Origin: Thermomucor indicae-seudaticae
Lineage: Eukaryota > Mucoromycota > Mucoromycetes > Mucorales > Lichtheimiaceae
NCBI GenBank assembly: GCA_000787465.1
Contig: JSYX01000252.1
Coordinates: forward strand, 1-47,511
Direction of reading: 5' to 3'
DNA: 47,511 nt
Positions 23,537 to 34,496 of the stretch are shown piece after piece (within the stretch, counting starts at the first letter, position 1; the number at the start of each line of letters is the position of its first letter). The translations under genes were made by a program, and so were the position numbers. A model generated the notes under the pieces. The model was not told the origin of the DNA. It saw only the letters and a list, made by a program, of their open reading frames with translations, and made no database searches.

Positions 23537-25046
23537 GATAATCTGAATAGAGAAGAAAGAGAGAGAAAAAGAGGGAAGAACAGGTTGCACCTCCATAATA
23601 GTGTCGTCTACGGTTACATCAAGAAACAAAGAACTCAACTGTGAGCTATTTGTTTGGTTAGATCTGCCGTCGCCAGGTTGCACGCTCTCGAGATGCTTAT
23701 TACGGAGTTTTGGGTAACCATGTCCACGGAGTTAAACTACATCGTTGCAAAGGGTCTGGCCTGGCTTGTTCTAAAAAAGAAATTGCCACTGTTTGAATTG
23801 ATCAGCATTTTCTTCCTAACGATGCAATCGTCTGATCTGTTAACTTTACAGCAGTAGCACCCGAGAAGCGCATTATCACGTTAACGAGTGAATTGCTCGT
23901 CTGGGACAGCGGTTGCAAGTAGTACACCGAACCGCGGCGAAATCGTTCTTATTTAAACGTTGTGAAGCCTCCGCCACAATGAAACTGCTTACTGTAGACT
24001 TTGGTAGTGTCGAAAGATCACCAGGGATCCATACAGCCGAAAATACGGAACATGGCGACAACTTTTCAGCTATAAGCGGGAGACGGCGGAAAATGTCAGG
24101 GGCGGTTACAACTTATCCCACAGCAGCCTAAGGTGTATGATGCAGGTTAACGAGTGTGGTATATGCTTCTGTCCACCGATTGGTTGAAGACTCAATTAAT
24201 TCTTTTGCTATGAAAAGGAGCTTAATACTTGCTGTGCACAGCAGCTTTTCCTGAGATGAAATAGCAACCAATCGCTCTTAATTTTTACGAGCGTTATCAG
24301 CAACAATCTATGCGCTGCCACGTGTACGTGTACTGGTTTTCCCTTTAAGTTGAAGCATATGAAAACAACTTTGGTGCCCGTGGCCAGTCGCCTTTGGCGC
24401 AGTTTCTCGACCTTATTTTGCGTCCATTTAGCAAAAAGTATTGCACATAGTGAAATAAAATTGCTCTAGTAGGGCCATATTGACTCCTTGCGCGGAACGA
24501 AGTCGCCAGATGTCGTACATCTGAGGTCTCGAATGCTGATGCTGCGTAGGTCATCGCGTATCTTGTCGCCTTGAACGCGAGAATAGCATAACTATACCAA
24601 GAACTTCTTATTCTCAGTCCACATTTACTATTTCCTATATGGTCCCCATTGGCTCTGTACCTTTCTTACCTTCACGTCACTCACTTAGTTTGTTCGCCGT
24701 TTTCTTGTTGTTGTCTTAAGCGACGATTCGTTGCAGCCATTTGAATAAACCACCATGCAGAAAAAAAACAGAGGCTCAAAGCATGTTTGGGTATCGCAGA
24801 CTCTGAGAGCATCCATATCGTACCCAAACCTTGGTTGCTCGAAGATAATTGCCTTGGCAACTATCTTTGACCATTCCGGAAATAAACGGGGACGGCTGGC
24901 ATCCCAGATGACGCCGCTTATTACGCAACCTCTCCATTTCCTTCTTTCAACTGTTTGTTCCTTTTCCTTTCCATACCCATTACAGTGTCTAGATGCAATC
25001 CGTTGTTTTCCGTGAAGGCGCTTCCAAGCACCGTGTTTATTCATCT
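23537..25046. other. Intergenic, GPCR promoter to mobile-element relic
   Basis: No gene recognised. Short open frames (23654-23857, 23913-24131, 24755-25015) show no family motif. The last part, near 24700-25046, may be the leader of the zinc-knuckle/Fanzor relic. No inverted repeat could be matched by eye to the other side of the island. Confidence 0.4.
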
Positions 25047-25500
25047 ATGAGCAAGAAGGAGATAATCCTATGGAAAAAGATACAGAAAAGGGACGAACTG
25101 TTGAAGACAGAAAAGGAGGAGTTGGATAAGTGTTATAATGAAGATCTATGGCCCGGCTACATAGTTAGACATTCTGCCGTAGTCTGCAAAAGATGCCAGA
25201 ATAGAGGCCATAAAGATGCGAGGAGCTCAGAATGTCCTCTGAATAACAACTACGGCAGGAGCTTGCTGTAGAAACCACTGCTATTTTATAGTGCTAATGG
25301 AGTTGACTTGTTTGTAGGCAAGAAAAGAAAAAGAGACGAAGCTGCAGAGGAAAAAGTTCGCGCGAAGCGTTGCAAGAAAGATGCGCTTGTTCGATGCGGT
25401 GAAGGCCTCTGTGCCGCGTGCTTGACGGCTGGCATTTTTGACGGTGAAAGAAATCCACACCCAAGCAGACGATCTCCACGATGTCCTCTGCACTCACAGA
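25047..25500 (+). pseudogene. Zinc-knuckle N-terminal portion of Fanzor-like element (fragmented)
   Basis: Two zinc-knuckle-like motifs in separate frames. The first is VCKRCQNRGHKDARSSECPL (25182-25241) at the end of a Lys/Glu-rich helix that begins at ATG 25047. The second is CAACLTAGIFDGE, then SRRSPRCPLH (about 25410-25490), after a KKRKRDEAAEEKVRAKR basic stretch that follows a plausible acceptor (TTTGTAG, 25311-25317). No GT donor keeps the frame between the two pieces. They most likely form the N-terminus of the protein that continues in the next entry, but a frame change near 25500 separates them. Confidence 0.5.
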
Positions 25501-27404
25501 AATTGACAGTTACCTTGAGGCAGAGCCAGGCAAAAGATTCGAACGATACACAGCCAAGATCGGTATCGATGCAGTCTTGAGTTTGCCCCAACCTCAGAAA
25601 GCAGCATTTCTCGAAAAGACAACCAAACTGGTCGATTTCCTGCGACAGGTGGCGATCAAGTCAAATTGGTTCGTTACGCCTGTCATACTTACACACCTCG
25701 ACCATCAGAGAAAGCCTCTCGAAACATTCTTTTCACACACTATGAAAAAATGGAACAACACTGCGATGTTTGAAACGTCTGCAAATGGTGTGCCATTTGG
25801 AACGGCATTTGGCGACGGCGGGCAGCCACGGCGAGAAATGACAGATGCCTTTAATGCCTTCAAGACACTTTCCGAGCATCTTGTTCGCACACGACGCAGT
25901 TACTTTTGTACTTGCATTAGCTTCTCTGGCTGAGCAATCCGCAACAAATTTTGTTAACAACATTGTCGAGCCATTTGCCGGCCGGGCAAAGCATTACTTT
26001 TATGCACGGCTCCGACTATACAGCACATATACCGACGAGCCAATGGATTGGCCGACATCAATTGAGCAAGATGCAGTAGTCTTAGAGATTGTACACGATG
26101 TTGTCAACAGTACTCCACAGATACCTCAGCCTGTCACACCCGCGTCACTGACAGAGCATCGTGAACAATATCTTACTTTCTCATATACAGCACTCCAAGT
26201 AATCGAGCAGTACAATGAGGTGCAATACTATGCAGCGCACGAAGTACACACTGTGGCGACTACGAGGTGGGCGTATAATGCGATTGCAGAAAACAACGAG
26301 CTCATGGACACCGGCAAAAGTAAACGACGCGGAATCGCCAAAGCCATACTGAACTGCGTCAACGAGGATGCGATTTTTACTGTTGACGACTTGTCCGATA
26401 GCGTCATAGCTTATATTAACGAAAGAAGCAATACGGCTCGTATGCAAATCCAACATTCTCGCTTATATCTATCCGAAGGACGCGCCGCGACATCAATCCA
26501 GCTGAAAGATTGCTTCCAACCTCCGATTGATACTGTTTCTGACACACTGCGTTCATTTGCAATCGTACCTAAGTACACGTTCTCAAGAAAATATGTCAGT
26601 ATCAATTTCAGGACACTACAAGCGCTTTTGCGTTCTGCTGGGGCGACGCAAACGATAATGCTAGCTCGGGGCAACGACGAGATCCTGAACTGGCACCAAA
26701 CAGCAACGAACCAATTTCAGACAGTCTTCAACTTTCGTAAGATTGGCCACGGAAACCTGGAACGCAAGCAAGGCACACTGTTCATCAACTAGGGCTCGGC
26801 ATCGGCATGGGATGGGAGGGGACTACTTAGCTGGGAGGGGATGAACCTCGTCCCAACTCCCGGCTGGGAATAGTTAGTTGGGATGGGCTCGTCCCGAGTC
26901 CTGGTTGGGAACTGTTAATTGGGACGGACTCGTCCTGAGTCTCGGTTACGCCCCGGTCCCAATATCCCAATATCCCGGTTAGTCCCTTTGATCGCGTTCG
27001 GATCAGGGAGGTTTCCTTCGGTGTTTGAGAAAGGGAGGCTGCCGGGTGTCTCTGGCCGATGTCGTAAGGTTCTTCGACGTGCAGAAAGAGCCGGTAAACT
27101 CGTGGTAGTTGATATCGACGAACGATATACTTCTCAGGTGCACACAGTGACAACCAAGGAGGTGTGTCTTTCTAACCTGCTTTTTTATTTCCATGCCTAA
27201 GGTGTGCCACAAGTGCATGCAGAAGTCCCTCGAGAAACTGGTTGCGGATAACGGCACGGAACTGTATACCGTTTTGATGTGCAACATCTGTAAAACGGCA
27301 TGGAACCGTGACGTTAATGCTAGCAAAAACATTTTCAGTATCGCATTTTCCCTGGCTGAAGGTCGTGGCAGACCTGAAGCTCTTACAAAACGTCGCACCG
27401 CCCT
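25481..27404 (+). pseudogene. Degraded Fanzor (eukaryotic TnpB-like RNA-guided nuclease)
   Basis: Three coding blocks. Block 1 (25481-25890): EIDSYLEAEPGKRFERYTAK, VDFLRQVAIKSNWFVTPVIL. Block 2 (about 25890-26792, shifted frame): SLAEQSATNFVNNIVEPFAG, IVPKYTFSRKYVSINFRTLQ then ALLR, ending GTLFIN at a stop. Block 3 (about 26975-27404): FGSGRFPSVFEKGRLPGVSG, RCRKVLRRA, then VVVDIDERYTSQ|VCHKC joined across an intron at 27138-27201, LMCNICKTAWNRDVNASKNI. Block 3 holds the RuvC-II Glu (27120-27122), the CxxC...CxxC zinc ribbon and the RuvC-III Asp (27310-27312). The segment that should carry the RuvC-I Asp is absent and minisatellite DNA lies there. With frameshifts near 25500 and 25890 this copy is very probably inactive. 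Family assignment rests on the DE-R/F-x-T-S-x-x-C and NRDVNASKNI signatures. Confidence 0.72.
26806..26950 (+). repeat. 41-bp minisatellite inside the Fanzor relic
   Basis: Two full 41-bp units start with CTCGTCCC at 26847 and 26888, a third partial unit starts at 26929, and a diverged unit precedes the first. Each unit contains GGYTGGGAAYWGTTARTTGG, so GGGA/TCCC steps recur. It occupies exactly the gap where the RuvC-I-coding part of the Fanzor should be. Confidence 0.8.
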
Positions 27405-27530
27405 GACGGGAAGTATAAGAGGTTCCTTCATGCAAAGAACGGTTTCTCTAAGTTCAGCTGGGTCAAGGCACTACCAACGACGGAATATGAACCAATTGTA
27501 AAGTATCTCCATGGCCTCTTCCTGGATTAG
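27405..27530 (+). pseudogene. Retroelement integrase (rve) fragment
   Basis: A 41-codon frame ending at TAG 27528-27530 begins DGKYKRFLHAKNGFSKFSWV and continues KALPTTEYEPIVKYLHGLF. This is the start of an RNase-H-fold integrase core as found in Ty3-like elements and KRBA2-type domesticated integrases (D-G-K-Y-K-x-x-L-H-x-x-D/N-x-F-S-K-F-S-W). The rest of the core (the SDNG block) is missing. It lies in a different frame from the Fanzor C-terminus, which it overlaps or directly abuts. Confidence 0.55.
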
Positions 27531-28925
27531 GGTAAATCATTCTCTCCAGCATGTACAACAAATTGTTTAGCCCAGTAGCCTCTAGGATAATAACTCTACA
27601 TCGACATAACACATACGGCTTGACGCTTATGGTAAGGGCTTCAGTACAGCCAGTGACTCGCGCACAATCTGACATTTTCTCTGTTAAGGCTCTGCTCATA
27701 GCGTCCAGTCAAAAGTACTTAGATATTGTTTATCACATTGCTGGGACCCGATAAACAACGCTTCCTTTATTATGAGCTATCAAGCGTGTAATCCACAAGA
27801 GAAGAGAGTCCCTTGTGCATATCAGCTGTCTGTTGGCACAAATAGCCGGTAAAGCATGGATTCCAGTTAGAGCAGGAAAGTTCTTCCAAGTTGCGCGTGG
27901 CCTTCTTCTGTTGAAGTGACGCAAACTTGCATTCTTTCCATAACGTAAGTTTGCTTCCTTTGCCTTCTCTGACGAGGCCAGTTACCGAGCTTGTAGTCTA
28001 GCTCGATCCTTAAAGTCAGCTGTGGTGATAAGCCAACCATCTCATGCTTAGTCCACTTGAAAATAGTAACGCACAGTAAATACTCTTTTCATGGATTTGA
28101 TATTTCATAAAGTAAAACCTTATGCATATCAAGGCACCGTTCACGTCTCTTGGAATGCGTGTATCCAGCCGCTTAAATAGACTGTTGAATATGCTTCGCC
28201 TTTGAACGTGAGCGTTACATGTTATTTTAAGATACAGATGCGCCTTTTGAGTGGCAAATGCCAAGTCTTGAGTTTGTATCACTCTGCGGAAGGGAATCCT
28301 CTTGTCTGAAGAAGATTACCACAAGAACCAAAAGCAGGCTTTTTTAATACACTCTTATGGAGCAAGTGGCGACGGGAAAGGTTGAATGGGCGGCCAGTGA
28401 AGAAACCAGCTTTGTTTGTAACATTTGGCATCATTGATATTGGCTTCCATGACGTGCAGCGCTCTCTTCGCATGCCACTTGGTTGCCAGAGACTTCTTTT
28501 TCATATGACGACGAAGACAGCACAAAGAGGAAAACCTAACCATGTCCCCGTCCCGTCCTGAGCCAGGTCACAAGTGCCTTGAGCGCCCGCAGAGAACATG
28601 ACATCTGAGACAAAATGTGATGAACACAACATAAAGGAATGCTCAGCAATGAGAAGCTGGCACACCCGAAAGTTTTATGTATCAGCGACGTACTATTCAA
28701 AGAAATAGGGCTATTCGACTTTGCCAGTTGCTTAGCACATTGGCTTAGATAAAAGGGAAAAAGAGAGAGACAGACAAAGAGTTGCATACCTGTATATACA
28801 TAGCGAGTTCCCGCTTCACCCCCTTGTTTCCCTCTCTCCAGGTTTATTATCTTTTTTTCTGATTTTTGTTACGCTCTTCCTCTCTCTCTCTCCCTTCCTC
28901 TTTATATACACAAGCGAAGGAACGT
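27531..28925. other. Probable element debris and DMA1 promoter
   Basis: No gene recognised. Minus-strand open frames at 27733-27924, 28016-28282 and 28355-28543 lack identifiable motifs and may be decayed element sequence. The last 100 bases before the DMA1 start are pyrimidine-rich (CTCTCTCTCTC), with a TTTATATACA stretch at about 28900. Confidence 0.4.
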
Positions 28926-30305
28926 ATGCTTACTGCCGCTTTGTCATCTCCTTCTACCTCCCGTCAGATTCCCAGCTCTTCAACAACAACAACAACGGAC
29001 GAAGCTTTTCGTCCTGCGTCCAATAATGACAATAACAATAACGACAGCAATGTAGCCGGGAACGAAGCAGCAAAACAGGGAGCGAGCGAGGAACCGGTGC
29101 CACACATTCGTATTGTGCCACACCTCGATTCGCCGCGATCACTAGTGTTTAATGTGATCGAACGTGATGTACGGCAAGGCACTGTTTTAAAGCTTGGGCG
29201 TTTCACCGATCGATATTTGTCTCCGAATCGGATCACGTTTAGAAGCAAAGTGGTTAGTCGAGGACACGCAGAGATTTGGACAGAAAATGGCAAGGTAAAG
29301 ATAACATAGAAAAGGAGACAAAGAGCGCGGGAAGAGGCAGTAGCAATAGGGGATATCAGAGCAAGAAGAAAAGGGGAAGCGAGGGAGTAATAAACAGGTT
29401 GTTACTATCATTCACGTATTCTTTAGTTTTACATTCGCGATACACGATCGTCCTCGGGGACGTTCCTAAATCACGTCCGGCTAAGTGGACCAAATCAAGA
29501 ATCGCGGCCGTTTGCACTGAAAGACGGGGATGTGGTCCAGTTGGGCGTCGATTATCAAGGCGGCACAGAAGGTAAGATGATGTATAATTGAACGATATAA
29601 TTCACGTTGTTTCACACTGTTTATAGAAATATATCGGGCTGTAAAGATGCGGCTAGAATTAAATCGTAACTGGCAACATAAAACAAACAACACATTCAGG
29701 TTAGTAGTAATGATACCAATGTGGATCAATCGACTGATGGATACGTTTCAGCCTCAATACGTTCCAGTCACTCCGCAACCTGACAACGCCGCCAAACAAC
29801 GTCAGCGTGCTGGATGCAGCTATGGGAAATGCAGAAACGGGAGACGGAGAAAATATCAACATCGAGGACTGTTGCATTTGTCTTTACGCGATCGCTCCCT
29901 TTCAGGCTCTTTTCGTCGCGCCTTGCTCTCATACATTTCATTTCAAATGCTGCCGACCTCTGCTACAAAGCTATCCTGGATTCCTTTGCCCGTTATGCAG
30001 AACTTACGCAGACTTGGACGCCAGCGTTGCTGTGGAAGCAGATGAGGTACTCTCTCGTTAAGTGTGATCATTCATTGTTTTTCTTACGCCATAATGCCGT
30101 CAGGTTGTGCAAATGCTTCGACAAAAAAGGAAGCAAGACGCCGAATCACCAAAGGAAGAATCATCGTCATCATCTTCAGCAGCATCGCCGTCTCAGGAAC
30201 CGAAGAGTGCCTCCTCTCCAAGTGAAGGTAATAGAGTCCAAGGCAGTCATCAGACAAATATTTGATGTATCACCAGTTGCAGGCACGTCCACAGCTGCGA
30301 CTTGA
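28926..30305 (+). CDS. dma1: Dma1-type FHA-RING E3 ubiquitin ligase
   Basis: Ubiquitin ligase family that acts in the spindle-position and septation checkpoint and binds phospho-Thr ligands through its FHA domain. Six exons: 28926-29294, 29427-29571, 29627-29699, 29752-30046, 30104-30227 and 30283-30305; 342 residues, frame kept throughout. The N-terminus is Ser/Thr/Asn-rich. The FHA domain runs from VLKLGRFTDRYLS through FRSKVVSRGHAEIW to FYIRDTRSSSGTFLNHVRLS and DGDVVQLGVDYQGG. The RING finger is complete: CCICLYAIAPFQALFVAPCS, HTFHFKCCRPL, FLCPLCR. The tail is Ser-rich. ATG 28926 is the first in-frame ATG. Convergent with RPL32. Confidence 0.93.
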
Positions 30306-30518
30306 TCTTTCAGTGCAAATTACCTGATGATACCAAAGCCAATCCTCCTCTTTTCTCTCCATTTTGCAGCATTGTTTCTGTTGATTTACCCTCTTCTACT
30401 GATCCATCTCTCACATTTGTTCGCTTATCATTTCCCGCATCCCAAAAGAAAAGAACTATATATCTTTGGAGGAAATTGCATGTGTCTCTTAACACACGTG
30501 AGAGCAAAGCACATATGT

Positions 30519-30976
30519 TTATTCCTGCGACTTGAGACGAGCACCAGCGTTGACGACCTTGACGTTGAGCTGGGCAGCACGTTCGAGGATCTGGATGCGC
30601 TTCTTGGACGACACGTTGTGAGCGATCTCAGCGGCATAGGTGCGGTTGTGCATCAACAACATTTCGAGTTCCTGAACGTTCTTGACAGTGAATTTCAAGA
30701 AACCGTTAGGCAGCATGTGGCGGGTCTTCTTGGCCGAGCCGTAGCCGATCTTGGGCATGGGAGCCTGGCCCTTGAAGCGACGACGCATGGCATTGTCGAT
30801 ACCCTTGGGCTTCCTCCAGGATTCCTATAGTACATGTCTTAGAATGCGAGCCATTCTCTTTTCGCTAATTGTCTTTTTTTACGTACACCGACACGCTTGA
30901 AGCGGTCAGACTGGTGACGCTTGAACTGAGCTCTGCGCTTCTTCACAATGTTGTGCTTGACGGCCGGAGTCACCAT
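30519..30976 (-). CDS. RPL32: 60S ribosomal protein eL32
   Basis: Structural protein of the large ribosomal subunit. Exon 1 (30976-30887) begins [20 protein letters not shown] and ends FKRVG; exon 2 (30824-30519) continues [20 protein letters not shown], then [20 protein letters not shown], then [18 protein letters not shown] and a stop at 30519. Length and sequence are canonical. A further intron in the 5' leader is likely (GT at 31078, AG at 30980, three bases before the ATG), as is common in fungal ribosomal protein genes. Codon choice is strongly biased to C-ending codons, fitting high expression. Confidence 0.97.
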
Positions 30977-30979
30977 TGT

Positions 30980-31078
30980 CTAACGAGAGATGAGGACACG
31001 TTTTAGTCGTGGTGCGTCATCTAAACAGGGGGGACGATGTGCGTTCGATCATCTGTTGGATTGACGTGCTCTGCTTAC
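30980..31078 (-). other. Probable 5'-UTR intron of RPL32
   Basis: A GTAAGC donor (31078 downwards) and a TCGTTAG acceptor ending at 30980 enclose 99 bases just before the start codon. Both sites match the splice consensus of neighbouring introns. RNA data would be needed to prove it. Confidence 0.55.
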
Positions 31079-31079
31079 C

Positions 31080-32303
31080 GTCAATGAATGGATGGATAGC
31101 TATTGAAAAGGAAAGAAGGAACTCTATCGGGCACCCAGCCGTGGCAAACTCGATCTGCCCGGTCTGCCGAAAACGGCAATTGCCCGTGACTTTGGCGAGT
31201 GTCCGGAGTATCCGGCTCGCACAATAGGTCTGGGGAACACAAACCAGACGCATAAAGGCAAAGACCGATTTCAGCCCCAGGGTCTGTCGGGTTGATCCGC
31301 CATCGAATAAAGGCTACTTTTGACCATGGTCGGGAGCGACCGAACGTTTCAGATCCGACATTCCAGAAACTGGTGTCCCATAATGGAGATTGAAGCTAAC
31401 CATAGCAACGGTTGCCATGTATGTCAAAGAATTGGCGCCAGCTGGAAGACATAATATTCGGAGTAGAAAGGCTCCCCCCATTGCCCTCGTGAACCACACT
31501 TTGATCCCACATCATTTGAAATTTTTAGAACTCCCTTTGATAAATGTTTGTTCTGCTGCGACGTGTTTGCCTTCCACAGAATGTGTATCAGAAATATTCC
31601 TGTTATAGGAGGAATGGCTGAATCATCATCACCAAATGACGTGTGTAGCGGGGATGACTTTTTTGCTTATTGTTTTCGTAAAGTTGCGCACAAAAACGAA
31701 CTACGCAATAATAAAATGATGTTAAACAGACGAAAGTATGTCTGGTTAGCGAGAACTTCCTTTGTTCTCGACTGTCGCAGGCCAGAGTGACGGGATTCAG
31801 TACAAAGGCCCGTGCACAAACGTGGATTCAAGTCTCTTTAGATGCAATTCCCGTGTTACGCATTAAAAAACGACAACAATAGGACTGACTCATGAAGCAA
31901 AGCATATGAAAGGGAAGTACGTATAGCCGCGGAGATCTTATCTGAGTGTCCAAAAACGTGGCGATTATTAGCAGCCCAAGATTCCCCTCCCCACTTGATT
32001 TGCCTGCATACATGGAGTGAGAACAATAAGACACGCTTAGTCTGATAGCATTGATATAGATGTATAGAAACAATTGAGTCTGCAATCATGTGTTCATCAT
32101 CCATAACGTGTTATTTCTTGAAGGAATAAAGTACTATGTCGATCTTACCATGGACACATAATTTAATCTATGGGGGGGGGGGGAGGGGATCTAAAAAAGT
32201 TGACAACCCGCATTTGATATAAAAAGGGTGCCTATTTGCCATCTGCATCTAATCTTCTTCGCTTACAAGCCCCCCAACCTCTTTCTCCTATTGACGACAA
32301 ACA
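31080..32303. other. Intergenic, divergent promoters
   Basis: Between RPL32 and the small gene at 32304. Short open frames only, none recognisable. The end contains a 12-G run (32172-32183) and a TATA box. Confidence 0.5.
32218..32226 (+). promoter_or_regulatory. TATA box
   Basis: TATAAAAAG lies 78 bp upstream of the ATG at 32304, followed by a pyrimidine-rich leader. It is preceded by an uninterrupted run of 12 G and a second GGGG block (32172-32188). Confidence 0.6.
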
Positions 32304-32801
32304 ATGCCACTAAAGACATCGCTATTGTCTGTTCGCATCTTTGGCAACAATGATGTAGGATCACCTACGAAACGATCACCACCTGCCTCTCCGACCAGTT
32401 GCTGCTCCTGCAGCTGTCATCATCAAGGAAGCATCTTCTCGACCTCTCGATGGCTTCCTCGTATTCGACGCCGTTCTTCATCCGCTTCATCCACATCCAC
32501 ATCGAGCGAGCCACAAATGACGGCTCAGCAAATTGCGCTCTCCTACGAAAAGATCGATGAATTCCTGCAAATGGTCGAATTTGCCGAAGACGAGCTGGAC
32601 TATGCCTTCGAATCCAGGGGATCCATCTACTACCATGGTGACGTCGAGTCAGCACAAGAAGCCGTGGCCTCGTGCCTCGAGCGATACCGCAGCATGCTCG
32701 CCTGCGCCTCAAGAGCCGAATCAGCGCGACTCGACGCCCAATACCGCAGCATCATTTATCACTTGCAAGCACGACTCGATGCTTTGCCTCGAGATCACTA
32801 A
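32304..32801 (+). CDS. Small intronless protein of unknown function
   Basis: 165 residues, single exon. The N-terminal half is Ser/Pro-rich and basic with a Cys cluster (SCCSCSCHHQ). From the internal MTAQQIALSYEKIDEFLQMV on, the protein is a predicted helical bundle: EFAEDELDYAFESRG, DVESAQEAVASCLERYRSML, RLDAQYRSIIYHLQARLDAL. Coding support: a strong TATA box, a pyrimidine-rich leader, biased codon use and an AT-rich 3' region rich in CATT repeats. I do not recognise the family. The opposite frame at 32365-32712 is Arg-rich and is a shadow. Confidence 0.7.
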   Translation: MPLKTSLLSVRIFGNNDVGSPTKRSPPASPTSCCSCSCHHQGSIFSTSRWLPRIRRRSSSASSTSTSSEPQMTAQQIALSYEKIDEFLQMVEFAEDELDYAFESRGSIYYHGDVESAQEAVASCLERYRSMLACASRAESARLDAQYRSIIYHLQARLDALPRDH

Positions 32802-33231
32802 GCATATTATTCTCTCATCATTCTCATTATTCATCATCTTCATCTTCATTGGCATCATTCTCATTATCATCATTGCTCATGTTATCATTTTTCTATGTAT
32901 ATTCTTCTCTTCTCATCAGCTCACACACACACTCTCATATTGTTCACCCTATCTATGCATGCCGGCATCTTTCTCTATCTTATGCTCATTCATTCCCCTT
33001 CTATGCTCTTTCTCATCTCATTCTAGCATTTATTTTGGCGCCAAAAAACATTCATCCTCGATAAACTGTACATATATATACACACTCATATAGAGATCAA
33101 ATTCATTCCATAAACACACAAGCAAAAAGTTTTTTATAAGAGACCATTCTATGTAATCTGTACCGAGAAGAACAATAAAAGTTATTTATAGTACTTAGTA
33201 ATATAAGATATAAGAAAGCCCCGGTTTATGT
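32802..33231. other. Convergent intergenic region
   Basis: AT- and pyrimidine-rich 3' regions of the small gene and the oxygenase gene, with loose CATCATT/CTCATTATT repeats at 32815-32890 and TATATATACACAC at about 33072. No gene seen. Confidence 0.5.
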
Positions 33232-34496
33232 TTAAGCTTGTTTGTTGCTGTAATAGTCATAAGTAGCATCTAAACGTCTACGAAGATGTTCGCCTGCCGT
33301 GATGGGTTGCTGCTCACTACTACTACTACCACCAGTTTTAGGTACAATTTTGCTAGGAATGGGTGAGAGCAAGACATCATCTTCTGGGTGAACAAAGAAC
33401 GGGATCGAGTACCGGTCCTTGTGCTGATGCTCTGGTAAAAATACGATACGATGCAGTGTGGATTTGAAGAGTCCGTTTGTCCAGTATTCCAACTGATCGC
33501 CCACGTTCACCAGAATGGCGTCCTCAAGCAGCGGCGCAGAAATCCATTCGTCCTGCAGGAATACTTCGAGGCCTGGAATATCATTTTGGAACAAAAGCGT
33601 GATACTGCCGTAATCACTGTGGGCACCCGCACGCACAGGGTCCTTGTACTCTGCTTGTCCACCCTTTGGATATTTCAAGAACCTTAGAATTTGTCCTGAC
33701 TCGCAATCATATCCATGTCGATCTCTGAACCATCCCCTGCCCCCTTCTGCTTCTGGAATCTATATATTTATGTACTTGATTCACATGTCGCTTCAGACAA
33801 TGATCCATTTTTTACCTCCAAAGCAATCGCGAACGCTTCCAATACTCGCGTGGCAATGCTATGGCATGCCTTTGCAAAACAGATATATAAGCCAAGCTGC
33901 GACATGGTCATTTTATAATAAATACCCTCGAGAAACGTTCAAGAAAGGCCTGGTCATCTTCAAAGACCTTGGGAAGAGGAGCATATGCCTTGCCATTCAC
34001 AAAGTTTCGAAAGTTGAAGCCTCTAAAGACGAGTTCTGTGTGAATATATGTAGCCAACTGGGTTAGCAACTTACTCTTTATGATCCCCTTGGCGCTGATT
34101 TTCTGGATCCAGCCTATTATTCTGAGTGAATTAAATGGCATTGGCCACATCATGTAGGAAGGACCCTTACGTCTCGCTATACAGTGCAGAGTATCCATGG
34201 TTGTTTTCCTGGATCAGATATTTACGTTTCTCCTCTGTCGGCAAGTCAAAGAAGGCTTTAGCCTAAGTAAAAGGGTCCGTGCGCTTCAGTAACCGGAATA
34301 AGAACTGCGTCTTTTTCCCACATTAGCAAACTCTTACCAAGTCAAATGCATGCTCAATCTCATTACGTGCTAGTCCGTGATTGACAATGTAGAAAAACCC
34401 AATCGTTTTACAGGCCTCAAGCATCTTTTGAGCTACTTCATTAGGATCGGAATCAAAGCTGCCAAAGTCAATGACAGGAATCGCAGGAGTTGCCAT
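33232..34496 (-). CDS. 2-oxoglutarate/Fe(II)-dependent oxygenase, isopenicillin-N-synthase-like
   Basis: Cytosolic oxygenase of unknown substrate. The N-terminal exon starts MATPAIPVIDFGSFDSDPNE and has CKTIGFFYIVNHGL, the DIOX_N signature. Middle exons give KAFFDLPTEEKRKYLIQENN, YSALYSET and LDPENQRQGDHK. The catalytic domain has AGAHSDYGSITLLFQND (Fe ligands His and Asp), STLHRIVFLPE (second His) and RYSIPFFVHP (the R-x-S that binds 2-oxoglutarate). All active-site residues are present. Four or five exons; a donor at the T of YSET joins to LDP through a TAATAG acceptor at about 34129. Fungal members of this family are rarely characterised, so no pathway is claimed. Confidence 0.88.

Noticed and set aside
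28866..28925. Upstream extension of DMA1 starting at 28866
   Set aside because: That position is TTG, not ATG; the first in-frame ATG is 28926.
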